Source of the DNA: Flavobacteriales bacterium UBA1959
GTDB lineage: Bacteria; Bacteroidota; Bacteroidia; Flavobacteriales_D; Sanyastnellaceae
DNA: 8,432 bases
Reading direction: 5' to 3'
NCBI GenBank assembly: GCA_002336085.1
Contig: DDEH01000076.1
Span: 1 to 8,432 of the forward strand
How positions within the stretch are numbered: position 1 is the stretch's first letter; the number at the start of each line of letters is the position of its first letter. Shown here in pieces: positions 1-5,907 of this stretch. Below the pieces are notes generated by a model. That model ran no database searches. It saw nothing but the letters and a program-made list of their open reading frames with translations, and was not told where the DNA came from. A program made the translations under genes and the position numbers.

Positions 1-362
1 AAAATAGCATGCAATGGCTTCTCTGCCATCATTTTCATGAAGGGATTAAGATCGGCGTCACATCGCACTTGCAAGGACGAAACCTCGGTCTCCAAAGACT
101 CGATCAAAACATCCAGAACAAATCGTATCGGCGTTCCTTTTTGAGACTCAAAGCGCACCAATGTAGGTCGCTCATCCCGTGTGCGCTCAATTGCTATCGA
201 AAAGCCGCCGGTGACTTTAAATGAACAGCCCGATTCAGAGGCTAAAAAGTCACTGACTTGGTTACTCGGTAAAAATTCTTCCAGCTGAGCTGGACTTCGC
301 ATTGAATCAAACAAAGAATTTGCAGAGATACCTGCTTCAATTATTTGACTTTCAATAATCAT
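1..362 (-). CDS. SRPBCC (START/Bet v1-like) family protein, 3' part cut off by window edge
   Basis: The first 120 codons are present and the reading frame runs off the left edge. The ATG at 362-360 overlaps the pyrE stop in an ATGA junction, so the two genes are almost certainly co-transcribed and translationally coupled. The N-terminus (MIIESQIIEA, then a helix with SLFDSMRSPAQLEEFLP) and the later stretch CDADLNPFMKMMAEKPL (residues 101-117) match the small SRPBCC proteins I know to follow pyrE in Bacteroidota. Those are about 130-140 residues long, so only the final helix should be missing. The fold normally forms a hydrophobic pocket that binds a lipid or other small ligand, but no substrate is known for this subfamily and nothing here indicates one. 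There is no signal peptide or membrane segment, so a cytoplasmic location is expected. Family call fairly sure; function unknown. Confidence 0.8.
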   Translation of the reverse strand, partial: MIIESQIIEAGISANSLFDSMRSPAQLEEFLPSNQVSDFLASESGCSFKVTGGFSIAIERTRDERPTLVRFESQKGTPIRFVLDVLIESLETEVSSLQVRCDADLNPFMKMMAEKPLHAI

Positions 363-1015
363 TTCGCATTGAATTGGTCACTCCACGCTTGTGGGTCGCG
401 ATTCCAAGAATCTAGCAATACACGCTTATCTTCAGTAATGTAGCCCTCTTGCATAGCCTGATCGAGCATGGTCGGGTAATCTGTCAATGTGCCCCAGGAA
501 CAATTCGCCTCCTCAAAAGCAGCAGACGCAACATCGAATCCATAAGTAAAAATAGCCAGTAGGCCTTTTACCTCCACTCCTTTCTTGCGCAATTCAGCGA
601 CTGCCTTCAAGCTGCTCTGGCCTGTTGAAATCAAATCTTCAATGACCACTACATTCGAAAGCACTGACAAATCACCTTCAATCGCATTTCCCAAACCATG
701 ATCTTTTGCCTTCGAACGAACGTAGATAAATGGCAACCCTAACTCTTGCGCTACAAGCGCTCCAAGAGCAATGCCTCCTGTAGCCACGCCTGCAATCGCA
801 TCAACTTTCCCAAATTGATTTTCAATCTCCTCCACGCACAATTGCCGGATAAATGTCCGAACAGTCGGATGACTCAATGTTTTTCGATTGTCACAGTAAA
901 TTGGAGAACGCCGACCACTGGCCCATGTGTATGGAGCCGTCGGATTCAATTCAATCGCTTTAATTCGGAGGAGGAATTCCGCAACTTTACGCCTACTTTC
1001 AACGGACAAAATCAT
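359..1015 (-). CDS. pyrE: Orotate phosphoribosyltransferase
   Basis: The enzyme transfers the phosphoribosyl group of PRPP to orotate, giving orotidine 5'-monophosphate in the fifth step of de novo UMP synthesis in the cytoplasm. The 218-residue product has the usual length. The PRPP-binding motif VVVIEDLISTGQSS lies at residues 122-135. The catalytic-loop segment RSKAKDHG (100-107) supplies the lysines and histidine expected of the family. The N-terminal stretch TWASGRRSPIYCDNR (about 30-44) is characteristic of Bacteroidota PyrE. The ATG at 1015 fits the family N-terminus (MILS...VAEFLLRIKAIELNP). Its bases overlap the possible first ATG of the divergent NUDIX gene in a CATG, so its promoter must lie inside that gene's coding sequence. 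Downstream it overlaps the SRPBCC gene by 4 bases. Identification is firm. Confidence 0.96.
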   Translation of the reverse strand: MILSVESRRKVAEFLLRIKAIELNPTAPYTWASGRRSPIYCDNRKTLSHPTVRTFIRQLCVEEIENQFGKVDAIAGVATGGIALGALVAQELGLPFIYVRSKAKDHGLGNAIEGDLSVLSNVVVIEDLISTGQSSLKAVAELRKKGVEVKGLLAIFTYGFDVASAAFEEANCSWGTLTDYPTMLDQAMQEGYITEDKRVLLDSWNRDPQAWSDQFNAK

Positions 1016-1019
1016 GTCG

Positions 1020-1027
1020 CGAATGTA
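1020..1027 (-). promoter_or_regulatory. Possible -7 element of pyrE
   Basis: Read on the minus strand, TACATTCG differs at one position from the Bacteroidota -7 consensus TAnnTTTG and ends 4 bases before the pyrE ATG. It covers the family-fitting start codon of the divergent NUDIX gene. No TTG (-33) is found at the usual 19-21 base spacing, only a TTC at about 15. If it is used, the transcript would be leaderless. Weak evidence. Confidence 0.2.
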
Positions 1028-1628
1028 TGAAGTTTATATTTTGAATCGGCCTGTAATTTTCACTGAAAATTCCGATGCGAATAAGTGCGACTTAGTGATG
1101 CAGCAACCGGGCAATCGTCAGTTGAAAGCGCTCCCAAATCTCTTGCGCGAAAATAAACACATAAAGTCCGTTGCACTGGTCGCATCAGATGTACAGTCTC
1201 TTTGGATGCATTTTTGTTTGCTCTATACCGAAGTATTGGCCGCTGGCTGCGTCGTGGAGAATCAACAAGGTGCATTTTTGTGGATTGAAAGGAATGGACA
1301 TTGGGACCTGCCAAAGGGCAAGGTGGAACCCGGTGAGAGCATTGAAGAAGCTGCATCTCGCGAGGTGACGGAAGAAACAGGAATTGGTCGCCTCACCCTC
1401 GCGAATCATTTGAGGACCACCTACCACACTTACGAAGAAGGCGGCATACCAATATTAAAAACGACCTTCTGGTTTCATGCCCATCATGAAGGAATGAACA
1501 CTCGTGGGGTACCGCAGAGTGAGGAAGGCATAACGGATGTCCAGTGGAAACTCCGGCCATTTGGTCCTGAATTATTAAAAAACACCTACCCTAGCATTCT
1601 CAATTTGGTCGCATCTATCGAGGCTTAA
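1023..1628 (+). CDS. NUDIX hydrolase with Bacteroidota-type N-terminal extension
   Basis: NUDIX enzymes cleave nucleoside diphosphates linked to another group, using Mg2+ held by the glutamates of the NUDIX box. Here the box is complete at residues 99-121 (GKVEPGE, then REVTEETGI, fitting G-x5-E-x7-REU-x-EE-x-G-U), preceded by the typical GHWDLPKGK. The first 70 residues form an N-terminal extension (MYEVYILNRPVIF, later HIKSVALVASDVQSLWMHF) that I recognise from Bacteroidota NUDIX proteins near pyrE. The substrate cannot be read from the sequence. The ATG at 1023 aligns with the family start (MYxVyIN-P) and gives 201 residues. An ATG at 1014 would add three residues, and still earlier starts would run antisense through pyrE. 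No Shine-Dalgarno sequence is visible. It appears to be a single-gene unit, divergent from pyrE and convergent with the exported protein gene 14 bases downstream. Confidence 0.88.
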   Translation: MYEVYILNRPVIFTENSDANKCDLVMQQPGNRQLKALPNLLRENKHIKSVALVASDVQSLWMHFCLLYTEVLAAGCVVENQQGAFLWIERNGHWDLPKGKVEPGESIEEAASREVTEETGIGRLTLANHLRTTYHTYEEGGIPILKTTFWFHAHHEGMNTRGVPQSEEGITDVQWKLRPFGPELLKNTYPSILNLVASIEA

Positions 1629-1642
1629 AATTTTTGACGCAA

Positions 1643-3133
1643 TCAATCTTTTCGAGCAAATTTCGTTAGCTCTCTTGCTAAACCAAGACTGGGCAAACTG
1701 CGAAAATCACGGCTTAATTCTCCTTGAGCATTGATCGCTACAATTGCGGGAATAGATTGAATCCCGTAATCTTCAAAAGTTCGCGGGTTGTTTCCAATCC
1801 ACACCACCTGCTCCCCGATACTTTTGCGACGTGAAATTGTGCGCGCCCATCCGGCTTCGTCCGAATCGACGGATACCACAAAGGCACAAAGGTCCCGCGC
1901 ATCAGCCTCTTCGATCAACGCATTGAAATACTCCCGCTCTCGCTCTGCCGAAGCTGAGCCATCTTTTACAATCAAGAAAAGTTTCCAAGGCTGCATGCAT
2001 TGTCCGGATAACGAATCCAAGTCACCATTGGGAAGGATCCAAGAAACGTTATCTGGCGTCCATCCCGATCGGCCACGCAGTCGCTTATTTTCCAAGTCCT
2101 TGTAGCATCGTTGAAAGAAGTCGGACATCTCTATGCTTTCCCACACGCGATCAACCAGCGCACCCGGTTGAATGAGGGCCATCTCCAGCCACGCTAGCTC
2201 CAGCGAGAACATTGAAGAACCGTCCAATACGTCGGACATGCTTCGTTCCAAGGAATCCCGATCGGCCTGGAAAATTGCAGCATTGATCTCATTCCAATCC
2301 AGGCGATCATCCAACCACCACTTGCCATGCACATGACGCCAAGCGCTAAACCATCCAGTAGAATGCATCTTCTGCTCTATAGAGCGACTGTTAGAACTCA
2401 TTTTACTCATGTCCCAGACGGAATCCAATGCTGCCTTAGACGATCCAACACTGGCCAGCCATCCAAGTTTCGAATGCCACAACATATCCCTTGCCCAATC
2501 AGACTCCAATTCACATCCCGCGCGCTCCCATGCAACTTCAAATGCCTCTTTTGCGGCAACAGACTCTTGCTGAAGAGAATCAGAAAAGACACCGACTGTT
2601 CCATTCATTTGTAACATGACATGTGCGGACACCTGTGCATTAAAATCCCTTTGCTGCACCGAAAGAGAGTCCAAGGTGTTACTCGGGTGATGGCCTTGCC
2701 AACTTGACGCTCCTGAAGCACCAAACAACCCCCGTGCACGTTTGCCCGGTGACAGCTCCAGATGTGCCGCTTCTTGGGGTCTAACGACGATCATCCAAGA
2801 CCAAGGAGGTGCAGATAATTCATAGAGCGCAGGTCGTTCCAGAATCCCCAACTCCCATACAAATGTTCCTTCCCTACTGACCAAAATCTCATCCAACCAA
2901 ATACCATCACTGATTCCGGGGTATTCGAATTTCCGAACATGCAAAAGACTGGGAACAGCATTATTCAAGTCGTCGTTCCAACTGCCATGAACGGCGGTCA
3001 TCAGGACGCTTCCGGCTTCCTCAGCGGATGACCCTTGGGCTAGAGCCGGAGAACTGACGCAAAGAAAGACAGCCGAAAACGGGATAAATACAGCAACGAA
3101 TCGCACAGTCAAATAGCTATAATAAAACCTCAC
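1643..3133 (-). CDS. Exported protein with degenerate thioredoxin-like C-terminal domain
   Basis: The 496-residue product begins with a clear signal peptide: an arginine, hydrophobic core FVAVFIPFSAVFLCVSS, and a PALA-Q cleavage site after about residue 32. There is no lipobox at the cut, so a soluble periplasmic or secreted protein is expected. Residues 33-370 match no family I can name and are rich in tryptophan (about 20 over that stretch). Residues about 380-496 look like a TlpA/thioredoxin fold: beta strand WKLFLIV (383-389), helix, strand LCAFVVSVDSD, then FEDYGIQSIPAIVAIN with the putative cis-proline at 462. Where a thioredoxin carries CxxC this protein has GSASAERE, so dithiol redox activity is unlikely. 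Its only C-terminal-domain-region cysteines are C379 and C416, which are far apart. The start is GTG at 3133, overlapping the coaD stop (GTGA). It is the last gene of the operon. Function unknown. Confidence 0.85.
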   Translation of the reverse strand: MRFYYSYLTVRFVAVFIPFSAVFLCVSSPALAQGSSAEEAGSVLMTAVHGSWNDDLNNAVPSLLHVRKFEYPGISDGIWLDEILVSREGTFVWELGILERPALYELSAPPWSWMIVVRPQEAAHLELSPGKRARGLFGASGASSWQGHHPSNTLDSLSVQQRDFNAQVSAHVMLQMNGTVGVFSDSLQQESVAAKEAFEVAWERAGCELESDWARDMLWHSKLGWLASVGSSKAALDSVWDMSKMSSNSRSIEQKMHSTGWFSAWRHVHGKWWLDDRLDWNEINAAIFQADRDSLERSMSDVLDGSSMFSLELAWLEMALIQPGALVDRVWESIEMSDFFQRCYKDLENKRLRGRSGWTPDNVSWILPNGDLDSLSGQCMQPWKLFLIVKDGSASAEREREYFNALIEEADARDLCAFVVSVDSDEAGWARTISRRKSIGEQVVWIGNNPRTFEDYGIQSIPAIVAINAQGELSRDFRSLPSLGLARELTKFARKD

Positions 3134-3591
3134 ATTACTTGGCTTAAGGCTTCCGGAATGAAGGCGCTGGCATCTCCTCCGTTTCGAAGAATCTCACGCA
3201 CAACATTGGAGTGGATGTGAGCAAATTCCGGATCTGTAAACAAAATAACCGTTTCAAGTTCAGCATTCAGCGACTTTGTCATTTGTGCGATGGTCCGCTC
3301 ATACTCAAAGTCTCCACCGTTGCGAACCCCTCGGATCAACCATTTTGCGCCTTGATTTGCACAAAAATCACTCGTGAGCCCTTCAAACGTGTGCACCTTG
3401 ACGTTGGCGAACTTCGCTGCGACCAACTCCAAACACTTGAGGCGCTTTTCGATACTGAACATCGATGTTTTCGCGCTATTGACGCCAACAGCTAAAATAA
3501 TTTCATCGAAAAGCGGAATGCTCCGCTCCAAGATGTTGAGGTGGCCTCTTGTAATGGGATCAAAGGACCCCGGAAAAACAGCTTTTTTCAT
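3130..3591 (-). CDS. coaD: Phosphopantetheine adenylyltransferase
   Basis: CoaD joins ATP and 4'-phosphopantetheine to form dephospho-CoA, the penultimate step of coenzyme A synthesis. The nucleotidyltransferase signature is complete: MKKAVFPGSFDPITRGH (residues 1-17, with the T/HxGH motif at 14-17), then LIRGVRNGGDFEYE (about 85-98) and SNVVREILRNGGD (128-140), which match the substrate-binding and C-terminal segments of the family. At 153 residues the length is normal. I chose the ATG at 3591 because MKKAVFPGSFDP is where the family begins. An ATG at 3600, which overlaps the rsmD stop as TGATG, or a GTG at 3603 would add 3-4 residues and give direct translational coupling, so the exact start is open. 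The 3' end overlaps the next gene by 4 bases. Cytoplasmic. Identification is firm. Confidence 0.95.
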   Translation of the reverse strand: MKKAVFPGSFDPITRGHLNILERSIPLFDEIILAVGVNSAKTSMFSIEKRLKCLELVAAKFANVKVHTFEGLTSDFCANQGAKWLIRGVRNGGDFEYERTIAQMTKSLNAELETVILFTDPEFAHIHSNVVREILRNGGDASAFIPEALSQVM

Positions 3592-3599
3592 GGTGATCA

Positions 3600-4133
3600 T
3601 CACTTTTTGAAAAGGCTAAAATGCACATGCCCATACTTTCGTGTTTCCTTGTAACCCGGAACTTGAGAGACATCTGTACGCTCTCCGTGCTCCAAGATAA
3701 ACCAACCGTCCTTTGCCAACAAGGGACTTTCCATGACCAGCTTTGGAATCGCAGTTAATTCGGCCAAGTCGTAAGGCGGATCAGCGAATATCAAATCGTA
3801 TTGGGTCAGTGATTTTTTCACAAATCCCATGGCATCTCCTCGAATAATTTGCCATTGATCCAACTCCCAAGATCGCGCAATGCTGTGCATGCCGCGAATG
3901 GCACCGGGATCTTTTTCAACGGAAACCACTGATTCACATCCCCTGCTCAAAAACTCCAATGCCACCATACCGGTTCCGGCGAATAGCTCCAAAATCACTA
4001 GCCCGTCCAAATCAACACGTGAACGCAGCACATTGAAAAGGCTTTCACGACCAAAGTCGGTCGTGGGACGTCCTTTAAACGACTTCGATACCTTAGGCCT
4101 ACGACCTTTGAACTCACCTCCTGTTATTCGCAT
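3600..4133 (-). CDS. rsmD: 16S rRNA (guanine966-N2)-methyltransferase RsmD family
   Basis: RsmD methylates the exocyclic amine of G966 (E. coli numbering) of 16S rRNA, using S-adenosylmethionine, during assembly of the small ribosomal subunit. Visible signatures in the 177-residue product are the N-terminal MRITGGEFKGRR, the arginine/threonine region GRPTTDFGRESLFNVL (21-36) typical of the family, SAM-binding motif I LELFAGTGMVALEFLSRG (about 48-65), acidic motif II VEKD (72-75) and the catalytic DPPY tetrad (118-121). The start is ATG at 4133, the position where family members begin. The open frame continues upstream only to a TTG at 4160, which adds residues unlike the family. Its first 10 bases overlap the end of the DUF3822 gene (ATGCGAATAA), pointing to coupled translation. 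Identification is firm, although the exact modified base rests on homology. Confidence 0.94.
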   Translation of the reverse strand: MRITGGEFKGRRPKVSKSFKGRPTTDFGRESLFNVLRSRVDLDGLVILELFAGTGMVALEFLSRGCESVVSVEKDPGAIRGMHSIARSWELDQWQIIRGDAMGFVKKSLTQYDLIFADPPYDLAELTAIPKLVMESPLLAKDGWFILEHGERTDVSQVPGYKETRKYGHVHFSLFKK

Positions 4134-4918
4134 GGAAGAATGCCTGTTAATGCGGACCAATGCTGAGGGCTCGGCGGCTTAGTATTCCAATCTACCTCAG
4201 GATACTTGACCTCCACAGATGAAAAAAACCGTTCAAAAGACTTGACTAAATCCCCCGACTGCTCCACATTCCCCATGAATAACGCACTCGTATCAAATGT
4301 TTCGTCCAGCTTTTGGCGCCGCATGGCATTGACTACGTGGTAAAGAATTCCATCGCCTTCCAAATCTTCGGTTGTCATCGACCAAATTAACTTTCCATTT
4401 GCAAACAAAGCCATCATGGCTCGTTCATTCCCCACATCAATAGCAACGCATCCTCCCCTGGGAGTTCTTCGCAACTCAATCGCCACGGTCTCGAGCATTT
4501 CCAGCGCTTGAGACTTCCTCTTGGCTTGCGGCCAAATGCCCTCGACCGTGCTCTGAAAGCCAGGGATGTCACGCTCGATTATTGTCGTTTCCTCACCAAA
4601 AGCTTCGGTAAAAAAAACTACCGGAGGCACATTCGATTCTCCCATGTGCAGAGACTGAATGGCTTGTTCTCGTCCCGAGACTACACGAGTGGGGGCGAGA
4701 GAAAAGAAAGGAGTTTTTGTGGTGAAATATACTCCACCAATCGCCGGCATCGATTTTGCCAAGTCGAGCAGTTTGTCGCGCAAATCATCATGATTTAAGA
4801 CGGAAACTGATTCCCAACGAAGCACCTTCATGCACTCCCATTGCAGCCACTGCAAGTGGCTGCCGCTCCAAGCCAAAACGAGGTTGGATACTTCGCTTTT
4901 AGTTGCGCCAGTTGCCAT
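4124..4918 (-). CDS. DUF3822 family protein, probable actin-like fold
   Basis: The 264-residue product resembles the Bacteroidota family DUF3822, which commonly sits beside rsmD. Family-like stretches are KTPFFSLAPTRVVSGREQAIQSLHMG (about 68-93, in which an F-x-LVP-like strand precedes a helix) and CVAIDVGNERAMMALFANGKLIWS (157-180). The second has the beta-hairpin pattern D-x-G...G-K-L seen at the phosphate-binding loop of actin/PilM/GspL-type folds. From memory, a Bacteroides member of this family was solved by structural genomics with an actin-like fold; I cannot verify that here. No signal peptide or membrane segment is present, so it is cytoplasmic. The ATG at 4918 overlaps the preceding membrane protein gene by 20 bases, and the 3' end overlaps rsmD by 10. 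Function unknown; a role with the membrane protein encoded just upstream is inferred from the tight coupling. Confidence 0.82.
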   Translation of the reverse strand: MATGATKSEVSNLVLAWSGSHLQWLQWECMKVLRWESVSVLNHDDLRDKLLDLAKSMPAIGGVYFTTKTPFFSLAPTRVVSGREQAIQSLHMGESNVPPVVFFTEAFGEETTIIERDIPGFQSTVEGIWPQAKRKSQALEMLETVAIELRRTPRGGCVAIDVGNERAMMALFANGKLIWSMTTEDLEGDGILYHVVNAMRRQKLDETFDTSALFMGNVEQSGDLVKSFERFFSSVEVKYPEVDWNTKPPSPQHWSALTGILPCE

Positions 4919-5780
4919 CAGTATGCGCTTCTATCAAGGACCCAAAGCGCAGGGTGTCTTTTTTAACCTTCTCGCGTCCAAACGGCGTAGGATCCTTAAC
5001 AAGGATTGTGGCCTGCATGACCCCTCCTGACTCGACACTACCTGTCTCCAATCGGAACCGTTCACCGCTCAAGGGATTGAACCAAAGACTATCTACTGAC
5101 ACCCGCGATAAACGCTTAGAGGCCCGAATCTCCGGGGAAAAATTCTCTTCATAAAAGGATGTGTAAATGACATCGCGAACTTTGTACGATGTTGAATCTT
5201 GTGCAATGAGATTGATGAAAGCGTCCTCAGTCATGCCCAATTCTTCAGCAACTACCGGCAAGTCTAAGCGGACCAAGATGAGTCCCAACTCTGCACTCTT
5301 GGCTTCGGGCAGCGTATCATTGAATGAACCCATATTGAAGCTCACGGGAATGACCGGCTCAAACAAAAACGTCTGGAGCGAATCAAAGTTGTCACAGAAA
5401 CCCCCATAAATTTCTTGGTAAGCTTCTTGAGCATCTCGAATATCCTTCAACGCCTGAATCGTCTCGGAATCGACCTGAGCCTTTAATTCCCGAAACTGAA
5501 TTTCTTCATCCACGCTGTAAAACACCTCGTAACCCAACCAGACCGCTGCAATCGTTCCCACAATCATCATGATTCGGTAATGAACCGATTGCAACCTCGA
5601 CAGCACATATGGCGTTGCCAGTGCCGCAACCACAATCAGCGCAATGGATGAAATCAACATCCCTGTTGGCTGGCTTTCGAGCTCATCACCACTCAGGTAC
5701 TTGGCTAAAAAGCCGACACCTGCCAAGAATAACAGGATGGAAACAACATATTTGTTTATCTCTTTGAAGAACTTGTCCAT
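4899..5780 (-). CDS. Conserved membrane protein of unknown function with pseudopilin-like motif
   Basis: With the ATG at 5780 the product has 293 residues. Three hydrophobic segments lie near the N-terminus (about 11-28 YVVSILLFLAGVGFLAKY, 42-61 and 68-88), followed by a charged helix and a large soluble domain. Just after the third segment comes ALKDIRDAQEAYQEIYGGF (about 110-128), a pattern reminiscent of the region after the helix in type II secretion pseudopilins (IR-x-AQ-x-x-Y-x-x-x-x-G). The C-terminus RFGSLIEAHTDGNW (279-291) matches the ending I remember from a conserved Bacteroidota protein found beside DUF3822, but those have a single membrane helix. A TTG at 5849 could extend the frame by 23 residues, but the extension is polar and covers a candidate promoter. 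It is the first gene of the operon and overlaps DUF3822 by 20 bases. Not otherwise recognised. Confidence 0.8.
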   Translation of the reverse strand: MDKFFKEINKYVVSILLFLAGVGFLAKYLSGDELESQPTGMLISSIALIVVAALATPYVLSRLQSVHYRIMMIVGTIAAVWLGYEVFYSVDEEIQFRELKAQVDSETIQALKDIRDAQEAYQEIYGGFCDNFDSLQTFLFEPVIPVSFNMGSFNDTLPEAKSAELGLILVRLDLPVVAEELGMTEDAFINLIAQDSTSYKVRDVIYTSFYEENFSPEIRASKRLSRVSVDSLWFNPLSGERFRLETGSVESGGVMQATILVKDPTPFGREKVKKDTLRFGSLIEAHTDGNWRN

Positions 5781-5846
5781 TGGAATCGTTTCAATTGTCC
5801 GGTCTGCATTTGACAACTGCGAATCTACAACACTTCGTGAGTCCGA

Positions 5847-5876
5847 CAAATAGGCTAGGGTTCAAGTTTTTAGCAA
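5847..5876 (-). promoter_or_regulatory. Candidate promoter of the membrane protein-DUF3822-rsmD-coaD operon
   Basis: On the minus strand a TTG (5876-5874) is followed after 19 bases by CCTATTTG (5854-5847). This matches the spacing of Bacteroidota promoters and the TTTG half of the TAnnTTTG box, but not its TA. It would give a leader of roughly 60 bases before the ATG at 5780. It is the best candidate I see in the divergent intergenic region, but it is weak. Confidence 0.25.
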
Positions 5877-5894
5877 TCGTCAAGTTTGGCCTCG

Positions 5895-5902
5895 TACCTT
5901 CG
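5895..5902 (+). promoter_or_regulatory. Possible -7 element of the RecD-like helicase gene
   Basis: TACCTTCG differs from TAnnTTTG at one position and ends 5 bases before the ATG at 5908. No TTG lies at the usual distance upstream. If real, transcription would start at or next to the start codon, giving a leaderless message. Confidence 0.3.
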
Positions 5903-5907
5903 TGTTT

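Noticed and set aside
927..1022. Upstream start of the NUDIX gene
   Set aside because: The extra residues run antisense through the conserved start of pyrE and do not resemble the N-terminus of NUDIX relatives.
1629..1642. Terminator between the convergent NUDIX and exported protein genes
   Set aside because: There are short A and T runs but no stem. Any terminator would have to lie within one of the coding regions, and none was clear.
4134..4160. TTG-initiated extension of rsmD
   Set aside because: The added nine residues are unlike the family, whose members begin at the MRITGGEFKGR position, and they would enlarge the overlap with DUF3822.
5781..5849. TTG-initiated extension adding 23 residues to the membrane protein
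   Set aside because: The extension is polar, precedes the membrane helices, starts with TTG and covers the best candidate promoter of the operon. The ATG at 5780 is simpler.
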